The notes under the pieces were generated by a model. That model made no database searches. It worked only from the letters and a program-made list of their open reading frames with translations, and had not been told where the DNA came from. The position numbers were made by a program, and so were the translations under genes. This document shows positions 47,349 through 60,699 of a stretch of 64,000 nt of DNA, piece after piece; positions within the stretch are counted from its first letter, which is position 1, and each line of letters begins with the position of its first letter. This stretch comes from Mantamonas sphyraenae (taxonomy: Eukaryota; CRuMs; Mantamonadidae), in the NCBI GenBank assembly GCA_026936335.1, contig JAPMXV010000007.1, forward strand, positions 62,001 to 126,000. Direction: 5' to 3'.

Positions 47349-49082
47349 TCAGAGGGCGATGCGGAAGTAGCGCTTGATCAGCTTGTTGTTGTTGATTCCC
47401 TCCTGCATGCGTGCCTTCTTGCGTGTCTCCTGTGTGTTGCGGCGCCTCACCAGATCCTCCTTGCTCAGGTCCTTCTTGACGTATCCCAGATCGCGATATT
47501 GATCCATCAGGCGTTCGATGACGGCCGAGTTGCGTGAGTTGCCGTGCAGTGGCCTCTGGTTGTAGAACGACTTGTACAGACGGTTGCCCACCACACGCTT
47601 CTGTCCGTTGGCACCCACGAGCACCAGCTCGCCCATATCGTTCATGTGCACCTCCTTGTTGTAGCGTTTGAGAAACTCCTCGCTTCCGCCCACCTCCTCG
47701 TCGTCCTCCACGTACTCGCCATCGTCCACCACTTCGCCGATGCCATACCCAAACCCCTTGCCGGCATTGCTGCTGCTGCTTCCGCTGCCGCTGCTGCTGC
47801 CTGCTTCGTCCTCAGCGGGCGCTTCGTAGTCCGGGTAGCTCGGAGAAAAGTCGTAAAACTCCACGTACTCGTTCTCCACGTCCTCGTACTTCATCTGACA
47901 GTGGCCCTTGTTTTCCATGTGGTCCTGCACCGCGTGAAGCGAGTGGAATGTGCGACCCGATCCGTTGCAGTACAGGCAGATGTTGTACACGGCCACTTTT
48001 TCCGCCAGGTAGTCCAGATAGCCTTCCAGATCGACTACGTATTCAATGTCTGGAATAAAGAAAGTGTGCACACGCGACATGTGCTCCACATTGGCGCCCA
48101 CGTCCTTGCTCTCCTTGCTGCAGAACAGACACTGTGTCACTGGCTGCATCAGCGAGTCACGGATGTCCAGCAGTTCCTCCTCCTCGTACTTGCCACTGTT
48201 CACCAAATCCAAGAATCCTGTGCGAGGTCCCAGTTCCGGACGTCCGCTCCCCTGTGTCTCCTCCGTGTCCATCCCCTGCGACTCGGTGCTTGTCTCCTTG
48301 CCCTTTCCCGCCTCGTCCTCTGCTCCCTGCTCCTCGGTGCTCTTCTTCACAACCTCCTTCACCACCTGCATGTCCAGCGCGAGCTTGCTCTTCTTGCTCT
48401 TTTCCTTGTGCTTCTTCGACTTGATGTGTTCGTCCATCTGCGCCTCACTGTTGTACGATTTCTTGCACACCTTGCACTTCATCACGTACTCATCTACGTT
48501 GTTCATCTGCTTGAATTCTGTGAATGTGTGCGCACATGTACGAGTGCACGTGTCAACACGGTGCCCCTGTGGCGCCTCCCAAGACGGAATCCGCCGCCGC
48601 CGGAATCGCGATGCCCGTGCTCCCCTCTTCCGTTCACTCACGTGCGATGCGCGCCTCAAAGTTGTGCTTGTTGATGGATTCCAAACCTGCCACTTTTCGC
48701 TGTGGGTGATGGTGTGCAAAGTGTGGGTGTGTGTCAGAGGCTGTACCGGCTGTGAAAGCTCCCTGCTGAAAAGTCCGCTGAGCATGCTGCTTTCCGAGTA
48801 AAGGGCCCTTTTGGACGACAACCACACTGCGCACCACAAGGTTCAAGACAGCCTCAAACTACGGTGCCATGCCTGCTTCGTGCTGTGTCCTCCACTCACC
48901 TTGAGGTTGAATCGGTGCCAGTCCTCGCGGTAGTGTACTTTCTGCTCGTCGAGCGAGTCAAACGCCACCTTGCACGTCAGGCACGAAAACTCGGGCATCT
49001 CTTGCTCCATCTCATCGATAATGTACTCTTCCTCCCCATCGTTCGCACTGACTCCCTTGGGAAGTTTCTTTGTGACGGACAT
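47349..49082 (-). CDS. ZNF622: zinc-finger protein 622 / Rei1 (60S maturation factor)
   Basis: Three exons on the minus strand, 49082-48900, 48699-48642 and 48517-47349, total 469 residues (human 477). The ATG at 49082 is the first possible one. Zinc-finger landmarks are FSCLTCKVAFDSLDEQKVHYREDWHRFNLK across exon 1, YVMKCKVCKKSYNSEAQMDEHIKSKKH, CLFCSKESKDVGANVEHMSRVHTFFIPD and ICLYCNGSGRTFHSLHAVQDHM; the C-terminus GNRLYKSFYNQRP is conserved. Rei1/ZNF622 is a cytoplasmic factor that releases Arx1 and completes 60S subunit maturation. The small second exon joins HRFNLK to RKVAGLE as in homologues. It converges with TANGO2 (stops 49 bp apart) and diverges from Furry. Confidence 0.94.
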
Positions 49083-49258
49083 GTTTTGACTTGGCTTTGC
49101 GGACGCAGCAGCGCTCACGCCTGTGATTTGCCTTGCCCATCATCCACATGCCATCTCTCTCCTGCCACAGCACAGAGTTCCCTCTGCCCCCGTGTTCTCC
49201 CTCTGTACATTCCGACCACCGGATGCGAGTGCGCCTGTCCAGGCAATCACACGCCGGA

Positions 49259-52200
49259 ATGAGCAGCAGCAGCAGCAGCAGGCCAAACAACGGCAGCGAG
49301 GATGGCGGAACCATCGAGTATGTGCAACGCCCCTGCTCCCCACAGGCTCCACGCATACGCGTGTACATACGTGCGCATGGCTTGGCACGCTGACCCATCG
49401 ACACCTGCACGCACACGCACACACAGGGGACATCTCGTCCAGCTCCGCTATCTGCTCACCAAAAAGAACTGCCTGCTCGAAGAGACCGCCCTCTACGACG
49501 ACGGCTCCCAGTACATTGAGCAGGTGAGTGTGATGTACATGCCATACGTTGCCACTTCCGTTGCCCTCTCCACCCGTAGGCGTTCCCTGCGCACGCCCGC
49601 CGAACGTTGTGGGGTTCGCTGACACCCTCTCTTCCTTTGTTGCAGGTCAACGCCCTTGACCCGGCCGAGCTCAAACGCACCCTGGGCGTCTTTCAGCACT
49701 ACCTCACCTCGGTCTCTGTGCACAAACAGACCATCCAGCCTCTTAGTGACACCTTGGTTGAGTTTGCCAGTAAGTTCCGTGTCTGGGTTAGGCTCTGTGA
49801 GCCGGCCGTTGCCCCGGATGGCCGCAGGCGACACATCCTGACCATCAATCTTCCCCTTCCCTGCAGAGCAATTCGACGACCTGCACATCCAGTCCACCTC
49901 CAGCAAGGCATCAAAGAACAAGAACAAGAACAAGCACAAAGACGCACACACGCCCACCTCCAAGGACAAGCGCGAGACCGTCGAGGAGTTCCAGGCCGAC
50001 GAGTCCGTCCTTTGTTGGTGCCTTCAGGCCCTCGCCGCCGTCCTCAAGGCAAACCTCACCACAGGGAACATCCGTTTCGTCAACCCCGAAGTCATCGACT
50101 ACGTCTACGAGAAGCTCGACTTTGTCAACTCCCCAGGAGTCAAGCACGTCGCCGCCCTCTGCATCGGCTACCTTTCCCAGGACCACCTCGACCGCATTAC
50201 AGAGATGTTTCTCAAGCACCTCGGCAGCGTCAAGAAAGACGACGAGGCCCGTGCCTACGTCACCTACCAACGCGCCATTGTACGTGCCCATGCCCAGCCC
50301 TGCGCTTGTTGACTGCTCCTTTGCTGACGCCCTCTCCCCTACCCTCCTTCACACTCCCTCGCCCCCGGCAAAGCAATTCCTTTGCTTTGGCTTTGACACT
50401 ACCGAGCGTGCAAACGTCACTGTCGAGTACCTGACGCAGTTGTGCGACCTCATGGGCAAGATCGACCGCGGCGTCTTGCGCGAAGAGATCTGCATCACCC
50501 TGGGCGTATTGTTTGAGCAGTGGATGGGCCCCGTGGAGTATGCCGTGCCTGCTTCCAGCATGAATGTTGCCCTTGTCGCCGGTGGTAGCACACACAACAC
50601 AACCACCGACCACGGCACCGAACTGCGAGACGGCAGGCTCGTCGTCGAAGACGTTGATTTGTACAACTGCCGCACCGCCTTTCGTGCCTTTGTCTCACAG
50701 TACGGTTCTTCCAACTACTGGGACGTGTACGGCAAGCTGTATGCCACCGTCACCAAGTGGGCCAAGAAAAGCAAGCACGCCCCCTTTTGTCACGATCTCC
50801 TTGCCGTCATGGTCTCGGTCGGCAACAAGAGCACCTTTGTGCAGGGAAACGATCTCCTCAAGGCCATCATGAAGGACAAGCACACACGCATCGAGAATCT
50901 CGGTCGCGTGCGCGCCTACATGCGCTTCCTCGACCGTGACATGGTCCTCAGCCACCTCGACACCTTCCAGGGCCAGCTCAAGACCCTTGTCCCTCTGCTC
51001 TTTCCCAAAAAGGCCGTCCCCGACGACGAGGAGCTGCGTCTCCTCACAGACATTGTCGGCGACATCGGCAGGCTCGACGTACACAATTTCATCGACCTCT
51101 TTGGCTCCTACTGTGCCCCCAAGAACAAGAGCGTATCTCTGCAGCAAAAGTCCATCTGGCACAAGGTGCTGGGCGTGCTCAGCCACGAGCTCCCCCAACA
51201 GATCCGCCAGCACAACGAAGAACTCCACCCGCTCATCATCCCAGTTCTCCTGGACCACGCTCGCCAGGACCCTGCTCTCGTCAGCGCGACCATCCGATGC
51301 TTCCCAGTCATTCATGACCCAGACGAGGAGCAGAACACCAATGTCCTCAAGGGACTCGGTTCTCTCGCCCTTAGCTCCCATCGCGAGATCTCCAGCGCCG
51401 CAGTCTTTTCGCTTTCCGACTACATTCACCAGAATCCGCACACCAACATCGTAGAGATCCTACTGGTGTTTACAGACCTCATGCGTGACACATCCATGGA
51501 CCAGGAAAAGGTGCTCAAGGCGTTTCAGAACGTCGGTGTTCTCATAGGCGCCTACACTGCAGTCGCGGACTCGCATGACATCTACGGCGCCTATCTCGAC
51601 TCGGACACTGTCATGCGCATGCGCTTGGAGATGGAAGGTGTCACCCTGCTCTGGTTGCATCATCCAGAGATGTGGGTGCGCAACGAAGCCGTCCGACTGA
51701 TGCGCAAGTTCAACCACGCTTCCTTCCGGGCCATCGAACTCACTGCCACCCAGGAAGGCGGAAGCAGCTTTGCAGGCTCCTCAACATCGTCCTCCGCCTC
51801 ATCTTCCTCGTCTGCATCCTCTTCCGCAGGCGTGCCCTCCGTCAATGTGCCCGAGTTTCTTGGCGATCACATTGGCGAACACTTTACCGATGCCCCGTTT
51901 GACGGCAACGACATGGACGAGTTCTACTGGCCGTCACAGCTGACGGAGCTGCTCACAGCTGAGTTTGACAGGTATAAGCTTGCCATCCAGTGGGCATGGG
52001 TCCATTTGTGTGAGCAGTGGCGCAACCAGTGTGCCTCCGCCTTCTACTCGTATCCGGACCAACTGCAGGTTTGGAAGAACCACCTCCGCTTCCTTTCGCT
52101 GGCTTTGCGCATCCCATACCACGAAGAGGTGGACGCTGTGGTGCCCACCAATGAGCTTGTGCAAATGTTCTTTGCTCAGTGCTTCTCGCTGCTCGACCAC

Positions 52201-55200
52201 GAGGTGGATGAGGTCACCGAGACGGTGTGGAAGTCCATGGGCCAAGTCGACCTCTCTGTGTACAACGAACTGGTTCTGCAGATCAAGCAGTACTACAAAC
52301 ACGTTGACGACGAGGATGGAGGCAAGAAGGGCAAGAAGAAGAAGAAAAAGAAGAAGAAGCAAGAGGAGGACTCCATGGCCGAGCTGCAAGACTCTCCGAT
52401 GGATCTGTACTTCCAAAAGACCGTCCTGGACATCTTCTTGTACCTCGCTGACAAGATGGATCCGGTGACGTTCAACAGCGCTGCGTTTGTGCACGACTCG
52501 TTCACCGAGCTGCTGGCGGTCTGGTTTGCCCCGTACAACGCACAGGTCATGAGACAGCTGCCTGTGCAGACTCAAATCCCCATGATGAAGCTTGTGGCCC
52601 AGTACTTTGCCATGCACGACCCCACCGTTAGCGAAGAGGAGTCGCCCAACGTCATCTCAGCTACCAACGTCGTGTTCCGCGTGTTCGAGGACGACCCGCT
52701 TGAACAGGACAATTACGCCCTGGTGTTGGACTTTCTCAACACCTACCTCATCGAAGCCGAATACGTCAACCCGATGGAACCTGGCTGGGGCATGGAGCTG
52801 AGCGGAGACGAGTGCCAGCTGGATGTGGCGCTCGTCGAAGCTGCCGAAGCATTCTTGAACCGTGGTCCGCTGCGCAACAGTGCATTGGAGGACAGATTCA
52901 TCGAGTACTTTGACCAGATTGTGGCACGCGGGCCGCATACACACGACAAAGTGGCAGACGCCATGACGGCGTTCCTTCGCCACCAGCCCAACTGGGTCAA
53001 GTACTACATCCGCAACACGTTGGGCGTGTACGCCACCGTGCCGGTAGACTTTCACGCGTACACCTGCGCTTACTTGCGCTCTTTTGTGCGCAACATGATC
53101 CAAAGCCCTGACCGCTTCCGCGTGGACAAGAGCACTCTGATCATCCTGTCCATCCTGCATCAGACGTCGCGCCACAGCAACACCCGCCAGTTGGCGGTGG
53201 ATCTGACCATGCTGTTGTCGTCCGGCCGCTACCACGAGACGTTGGATTTCGGCTTTGAGATCAACGCATCTTCGCACGAATTTAGCACGCTGTACGTCGA
53301 GATGGCGGTTCGCAACTCGCAGTCGCTGGCACAACGCTACCCGTTGCAGTTTTTGGATTTGTTGGACGAGGCCGAGTTCAATTTTAACCGGCTGGAGGAC
53401 GAGTATCGCGTGAGCTTGCTGCGCATCATCATCCCGTGGGTGGCCAACTTTGGCATGCTGTGCAACAACAGCAGCATCAGCGCACGCAAAATCAACAAGC
53501 TTCTGGAGTCGCTGTTCAACCTCACCTGCCGTTCGCTGGAATCGCAAGCGGCCTACCCGCATCTCGAGCGTCTGTGGATGAGCTCCGTGAGTGACATGCA
53601 GCACATGTCACTGAGTGCATCCGAGATCCTGGAGTACCTGCTCAAGGTGTACCGACGCGACGGTGCCGTGAGCATGCCTGCAGAGGCCATGATGCTTGGT
53701 GACGGCCACCTTGTTGACGAAACGCTGACGGGCGCAGAAGCACCGATCGACGAGGCTACAGCACGCACTGTGATGGGCGAGGCTGCAGCCATGACGGCAG
53801 ACGAAAGCAACCCGGATGCCACTGACATTGTGGCCAGCGGCGTCATGGATGTGATCAGCAACGCGATGGACCGCACATTTCAGGCGGGAGGCAAGCCCAC
53901 AGTTGCTCGATTGCCTGACGACGTCGTCAACACGGCGTGCCGCATGATTACGTGTCACCTTGCACGCAGTTCGTCCAAGGTGATTGTGTTGGCGTACCTT
54001 GTGGAGAAGCTGCGGGACTACGGCGAAATGCCGGCTCACAACAAGGTGGTGTTGAAGAAAACACGCAGCGACGCAGACGAACAGACGTCCGCGGTGGCCG
54101 AGGTTGCGTTTGCACTCCTTGCAGACATGGTGTTTGAGAGTGAAGTGGACCTGGTGCACTTTCTGCCAAAGATCCTTCTGAACTGCTGGTGCCTGTACGG
54201 CGAAGGCAGCGCAGAGAGCAACAGCCGCAACCGAGTGTTGTCATCCATTTGCCACACGCTTGGCTTCAAGTACTGCGTTGCACCGAGCAACAGGGTGCAG
54301 GAGACGCGTGCGCAGGTGGTGACGTATCGGCAGTACAATTTTGCAGACGACGTGGAGGCTTCCGAGCAAGCGCCGCGTGGACAAACACGCAATCCGTTGG
54401 ACCCAGAGAGTATCCTGGAGATGATTGGATTCCTGTCGTGGCACATGGTGGACCTGCGGCAGCAAATTGCATGGCGCAGCCTGCGGTGGGCGTTCCACAC
54501 GTCTGAAGAGGCGCTTGCGCTCAAGGCTGTGGAGTTGTTTGTTCTCTGCAACACCGACTTTAGCATTTATACGATGAACCAGCTGTTCCAGTTGTTGTTC
54601 ATGGAACTGAAGGAGGACCGGTTCACGACGGGCGAGCGCATTATGAAGTATCTTGTGGATACAGCACGGGAGCGCACTCTGGACGACTTTGTGGGCACGC
54701 AAATGATCAACTGCAGTCTGGCGCTGCTTCACACGGCGTCGATTCGCTACTTTGGCATGGGCCTGCAGCTGTTCATGGAGATTTCTGCAATGTGCAGCGA
54801 GGAGGTGATGGGCCAGAGCATCGAGGTGTGGGAAGGGTCGATGGTGTCTGCGGGCGAAGTGATCACACGCACGCTGTTCCGCGGTCTGACGCACGAGAGC
54901 ACATACCGGGACACTTTGTGGATGCTGGAGCACTTTGTGATTGCTTACGAGTCGACGGGCACAAACAGGGACCACATGCTTGTGACAGCACTGCTGGTGT
55001 ATGCCACACGAGTGTACAACGGAGATTCGGAGGCTGCGCTGGATGCGTGCGACTTTCTGCGCGAGTCTGAAGACCAGCGCATCGGAGGCGTGCTCGGCTT
55101 GTTTGAGAGCTGCCAAGGGGCTCCGCAGGAGCAGCTGGAACAGTGGTTCCTGCGTTCGTTTGTGGGCGAGCTGTTCAAGCTGGTGGAGAACGAACTGCGC

Positions 55201-57483
55201 GCATTTGCATTGAAGGCAGTGAGCAACCTGGCGCGACGTGGTTTGCCGTCGTGGCATCTGACGTTGTTGAAGCTGCTGTGCCTGATGTTCAACGAGTACG
55301 GAGAGACGCTGTCTGTGGAGCAATTTACGGACATTGCGGAGATTGTGTTTTACCACACGTATTCGTGGGAAGAGGATGTGGCAGAGGTGGCGCAAAAGCT
55401 GATGATCCTGCTGATGGGCCGACGTCCGAACGGAACCCCGGAAAAGATCTTCAACTTTCTGCGCAAGCCGCCTGCACGGCAGGCGTCGATGCTGCTGCAG
55501 CGAAGCAGCAAGGTGACGAGTGCCGGGCAAAGCTTCAGTGGATTCCGAGGCACGGACAGGGTGAACAACCTGCGTGCGAGTTTGAACACATTTTACACGC
55601 ATGTGTTGAAGTACAAGGTGCAGGTGGAGCATGTGACGCGTGTAGAGGAGGCTACTGTGCCGATGGAGGAGTCGTCATCGTCGTCCTCCGCTGCGGCTGG
55701 GGCTGCAGCTGCGACCTTGCAAGAGTCGGCTGTGGAACCGTCAGCACCGCCCATGCCGAGCATGAAAGAGGCCATGGAGGAGGATTCGGACGAGTATGAT
55801 GAAGATGAGGAAGATGATGAGGACGTGGAGCTACCCGCGCCGCTTCCAATGGAAGGGGAAGAGGAAGTGGGCGAAGCAGCGGCAGGTGATGGTGAAGGTG
55901 ATGGAGAGTTGGTTGTGACGACGGGCATCGAGGAGGAGCAACAAACACAGGAGGGGACGGAGGAAGAGACGGACGGGATGGCCATGGAGGATATGGCCAT
56001 GGCATCGCACCCTATTTACGAGCACATCGCAGAGATGCAGAGGCTGTCGCGGGACAAGACGAAGCAAGATGTACCAAACAAACCTCGACGACGTGCGCCG
56101 AGGCCCCCGGGAGGCATGGAGGAGGAAGAAGATGTGGACATGCTTGTGTATGGTGGCTCGGACACGACGGTGGGTACGGTGCGCGGGGCAGATGAGCTGG
56201 ATGACTTGGAAGAGAAGCTGTCGTCGAGGAGGCTGACCAACGTTGGTGTGCAGCTGGGTCTGCATGACGGCTGGCTGGAGGAGATGCAGCGGGAGGAGGA
56301 CGAGCGCAGGGCTGCGGAGGAAGCTTTGGCGGCAGAGGCAGCAGGTGAGCTCGTGGAAGAAGATCTGGCAGTTGACACCCCTGCTGCAGATGAGGATGGT
56401 GCTGTCGAGGACGCGCCTGTCGACGTCGCTCCCTCTGCAGATGTCTCAATGGAGGAAGTTGCTCCCGCTGAAGATGCCCCGGTGGCTGCTGTGGACGACG
56501 CTTCTGCTGAGGATGCCCCGTTTGAGGATGACGCTCCTGCCGATGACGCTCCCGCTGAGGATGTCCCGGTTGAGGATGACGCTCCTGCCGATGAAACACC
56601 TGTTGAGGATGCCCCGGTTGAGGATGACGTTCCTGTCGATGGCACACCTGCTGAGGATGTCCCGGTTGAGGATGACGTTCCTGTCGATGGCACACCTGCT
56701 GAGGATGTCCCGGTTGAGGATGATGCTCCTGTGGACGACGCTCCCGCTGAAGATGTTCCGGTTGAGGATGACGTTCCTGTCGATGGCACACCTGCTGAGG
56801 ATGCCCAGGGTGAGGATGACGCTCCTGTCGATGACACTCCTACTGAGGATGCCCCGGTAGAGGATGAGACTCCTGCCGATGACGCCCCTGCTGAGGATGC
56901 CCAGGGTGAGGATGATGCTCCTGTGGACGACGCTCCCGCTGAGGATGCCCCGGTTGAGGATGAGACTCCTGCCGATGACGCCCCTGCTGAGGATGCCCCG
57001 GTAGAGGATGAGACTCCTGCCGATGGCGCCCCTGCTGAGGATGCCCAGGGTGAGGACAACACTTCTGCTGAGGATGCCCCAGTTGACGATTCCGCTGCTA
57101 CCGACGAGGTCAATGCCGGAGATGCACCCGCAGAGGCGTCACCTGCACAGGAAGACACGTTTGCCACGCCTCCGGCCGTGGCTGAGGAAGCCATTGTCAA
57201 CGAAGAGGAGCGTGTGGAAGAACTCATGCGAGAGGAAGCTCAGGCTGAGTTGGAGCAAGGAGACTTTGCAAGTCCGCCCGTGGTGCCCGAAGAGGTGATT
57301 TCCCATGAAGAAGAACGAGTGGACGAGTTGCTCAAAGAGGAAGCCAAGGCCGAGCTCGAAAACGGCGATTTCGCATCGCCACCACCCACGAGCGACGAGG
57401 CATCGATCGTGCCGTCCGATGAGCCCCTGGATGGCGGTGACGCAACCACAACAACCACAACCACATCTGTGAGTGAGGAATGA
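49259..57483 (+). CDS. FRY: Furry/Tao3/Mor2-type giant scaffold protein
   Basis: Five exons, 49259-49317, 49427-49523, 49646-49769, 49867-50279 and 50374-57483, total 2,600 residues. The HEAT-like helical body covers about residues 60-1980. Furry landmarks include EKLDFVNSPGVKHVAALCIGYL, TQLCDLMGKIDRGVLREEICITLG, the block around SLAQRYPLQFLDLLDEAEFNF followed by RIIIPWVANFGM, and the middle repeats. Furry proteins scaffold NDR/LATS-family kinases with MOB and control cell polarity and morphogenesis. The family body is usually followed by more conserved sequence; here it ends near residue 1980 and is replaced by an acidic, low-complexity tail with VED/PAED repeats. The final exon acceptor (GGCAAAG) is weak but keeps phase. 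The tail differs from animal FRY. Confidence 0.85.
56480..57095 (+). repeat. degenerate acidic repeats in the Furry tail
   Basis: About twenty imperfect 30-bp units encode variants of D(A/V/T)P(A/V)(D/E)D(A/V)PAE, for example PVEDDAPADDAPAED. Units are mixed in higher-order blocks (several contain AQGEDD), suggesting expansion by unequal exchange. Predicted disordered and highly negative. Confidence 0.9.
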
Positions 57484-57498
57484 ACAGGAAACAGGAAT

Positions 57499-60493
57499 TC
57501 ATTTGCCAAACGTTTCGCGCTCCAAAGCCTCGGCTTCGTCGGGCCTCAAAACTTCGACCATCCGCAGTGCGTCTTCCATTTTCACACGAGCGCCCGTGCG
57601 CAGCAGCTGGCAATGGTCCACAAGCGTTTCCAGCGTCTCAACCATGTCCTGTTCGCCCACGCTGTCCTGGGTGGTCTTCAACACCTCAGCCAGCTGTTTG
57701 GCCAGCTCCGTCTGCACATGCTCCACTACAACCGCACCGAGCACACCACTGGACAGTTTGACACTGGCAAACTCCAGGTACGGTTCCTCCTCGGCCTCCC
57801 CACTCTCCTCCTCTCTTGCCTCGCGTTCGGCCTGTAGCAGCGCAAATTCGCGTGTGTACTGCTCTTGCATGTGTGTGTGAAGCGCCGTTTTGAGCCACGC
57901 CCACTCGTCCACAGACTCTTCCACCTCCAAGCCGTCTCCATGAGCCCCACCTTGCGTCTGCGGCTGGTGTTGCTGTGCCGCCCCCTTTCGACGCGACCCG
58001 CTTCCGCTGCTGCCACTGCCGCTGCCACCCACGCCACCCGAGTCGTCGTGTGCCTGGAACTGGGTCAGGTCGCCCATTTCGTCGGGCATCAAGTGCTCAC
58101 ACGCTGTCTGCAGCACAAGATGGGCTGCATCGTGCAACACTTTCACACGTCCCAAATGGGCCTCCAGCACGGGGCCGTCAAACACCAGAACGGCCCCTTC
58201 CGCGTGCAGCGGCTCTGCAAAGTGAGCTTCGTACTCGGCCAGACTGCGCTCCACCACAGGGTGCACAAACTCCTCGACCACGGCTGCTGCCGTCTCGCCA
58301 GCACCCCTGCAGGCCAGGCGATACTCCAGCTCCAGCTTGCGCGACTGCTCCTGCACCTGTACGCATCGATGCCGCACGTGGGCCGCTGCCTCTGCGCTCA
58401 TGCGGCTGTTGTTTGCCACATCGACCCACTGCAGCGGGGCACTCGTCAGCTCCCGTGTCTTGATGCTCCCTTCCGAGGCCAGCGTGGACGACAATCCCCC
58501 CACCTCGTCGTTGTTGCTGGACAGCCCTCCACCTGTGGTGGACACACGCGATCCTTTGCGTGCCGCCGAAGACGACGCTCCCATGGAGGTGCCATCACGT
58601 GCGACGCCACCCATGCGTGCCGCGTGCACCTCTTCCATCTGTGTTTCGGATGCATTCAGGACGGCATCGATGTCTTCAACCACTGCGTCACTCAGTGCGT
58701 TGCCACCCAGCTGCAGGCTAATTAGGTTGGTGTTGCCACGCACGCGGTATTCCAGCATGCCCAGCTGTTCGACACCCTCCTTCAGGTGTGGGTACTGCTT
58801 GGCAAACGACGCCTGCAACTCTTTCAATGCTTCCTGAAGCGCTGTCTCTTCGGCACTCGGCTCCAGCGCATCCAGGTTCATCTGGTTCCCTGCATTCTTG
58901 CGTCGCCCGCTCTTGCTCTTTGACAGCGATCCGCCACGGCTTGTGGTGCTGCCTGTGCCCAGTTCCCCACCCACAATGCCACCTTTTCCCTTTACCACCT
59001 TGGACGATCCTCGTCGAGTGCTTCCTCCCGCCGCCTGTCCTGTTCCGCTCATGCCACCCGTGCCTCCCAAGCCCACACCGCCCCCTCCGCTGCCACCACC
59101 GTTTTCCGCCAGCTCCGCCTCTGCCAAGGCCTTGCGGCGCGTGCTTTCGTGTGCTTCGTCAATATCCATGTGCAGTCGTTTGACGTCCTTGATGTGCTCG
59201 TGGTAGGCCTGTGCTGTGTCCTTGTCGAGAATGTACTCGCCCAGCACACCCAGGAGAGTGCGTGCTCCGTCGTCGTCCATGCCTGTGTTGCTCAAGGTCA
59301 GCGCCACCAGCGATCGGTTCATCTGCAACACGTTGGCCATCGCCTGCGGGTCCCCAAGCGGGTTGTTGTGCAGATTCAAACTGCGCAGCGTCTGATCACG
59401 CGCCAGTAGCTTTTCCAACGCGGGCCCATCGCCCTCATGGCTGCCCAGGCCATTGCTACGCAGGGACAGCGAGTGAAGGCCAGCGTTGCGCAGATGTTCC
59501 GCAAGTGTGGCAGCCAAAAACACACCCGTGCCAGTCGACACGCTTTCCAGGGCAAAGGACACCACCGAGGGCGACGCTGCGACGGCACGGCACAGCAATG
59601 AAAGTGTGGCCTGGCTCATGGCCACGCCGTACAAACGCAGAGCAACCACAGAGGTGCAGGCGGGCAGAATGTCCTGAAACACCAACGCCGTCCCAAGATC
59701 CACGCTGTATCCACGGATGTGGATGTCGCTGATGACCACACCTGTCTCATCCCCGGCACTCGACCCGTGGTCACTTTCGCCGCTTCGTGCTTTGCTTCCT
59801 GCGCCTGTTCCTGCTCCGCTGCTGCTGCCGCTGCCGCTGCCGGCGGTCGCCCCTTTCGTCTTTTTGCGCTCGCCACGTGCGGTACGTGGACTCTTGTTGC
59901 TGGGCTTGCCTGTGGTAGAGCGACGCCGGGACGTGGTGTTGCCTGAAGGCACTGCCAGCTTGCTGGCGAGGGTTACTGGCGCAGACACGGCCTCGGTCGC
60001 GTGCTTCTGCTCGCGGCTGGCTTTGTACGCGTTGGTGGCTGCCAGAATCGCAGCTGTGATGGCCGGATGCGTGGCAAAGCCGTAATGGTTGCACGCGGCA
60101 AAGTAGTCTGTGTGGAAGGAGCCTGAGGGCACAAAGGGTGCTGTGTAGCGAGATGTCACCGCGTGCCGTGTTAGCCGTTGCGGCCGATATCTCCCAGCCA
60201 GCCAGTTCGACCCAGCAACGCAGCCCACACAAGGAACAGGGATTGCACACGTAGTGTAGTCCACACACACAGGCAATGTGGAAGGCATGGCGAACACATG
60301 GCAAGCGGGAAGGATGCGACGTACGTGTGGGTTGGACAATCGGCTCCTGCTCGCTTGTGTGTTCTTCCTCTTGCTCGTTGGCCTCGTCGTCCTGGGCCTG
60401 GGCCTGCTGGGCAACGGCCAACCGACGCTGCTCGAGCACTTCGGACGCCAGTTGTTCGTTTTCGGTGCAACTCCACACCGATGTGTCTGGCAT
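57499..60493 (-). CDS. leucine-rich-repeat protein, LRRC71-like
   Basis: Two exons on the minus strand: 60493-60325, then about 60140-57499, roughly 936 residues; three acceptors in the same frame (60140, 60122, 60107) are possible. Exon 1 encodes MPDTSVWSCTENEQLASEVL and a glutamate/glutamine-rich helix. After a low-complexity stretch come leucine-rich repeats (HIRGYSVDLG, LRSLNLHNNPLGD, SLVALTLSNTGMDDDGARTLL), a glycine/serine-rich insert and a further repeat (NLISLQLGGNALSD). The C-terminal third is helical. Repeats interrupted by a charged low-complexity insert and a last separate repeat resemble LRRC71, a ciliary-associated protein of animals, but the match is by eye and other LRR proteins are possible. 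It converges with Furry, stops 15 bp apart. Confidence 0.6.
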
Positions 60494-60699
60494 TCGGAGT
60501 CTGCGGTTGAATTTGGCCTGGTGCGCGCAGACGTGCGTTCCTGGATGGGTGTGTGGGATGGGAAAGCGGTGGGGAGGGCATGAGGAAGGCAAACAGTGCG
60601 TTTGGTCGGGTTGACCACGAAAGGTGTGGGACAATGCATGGACAGGGACAGCGGCACAGCGCTGACTGAGCCATCGAAAGTCAAGTTCACTTCAAAGAC

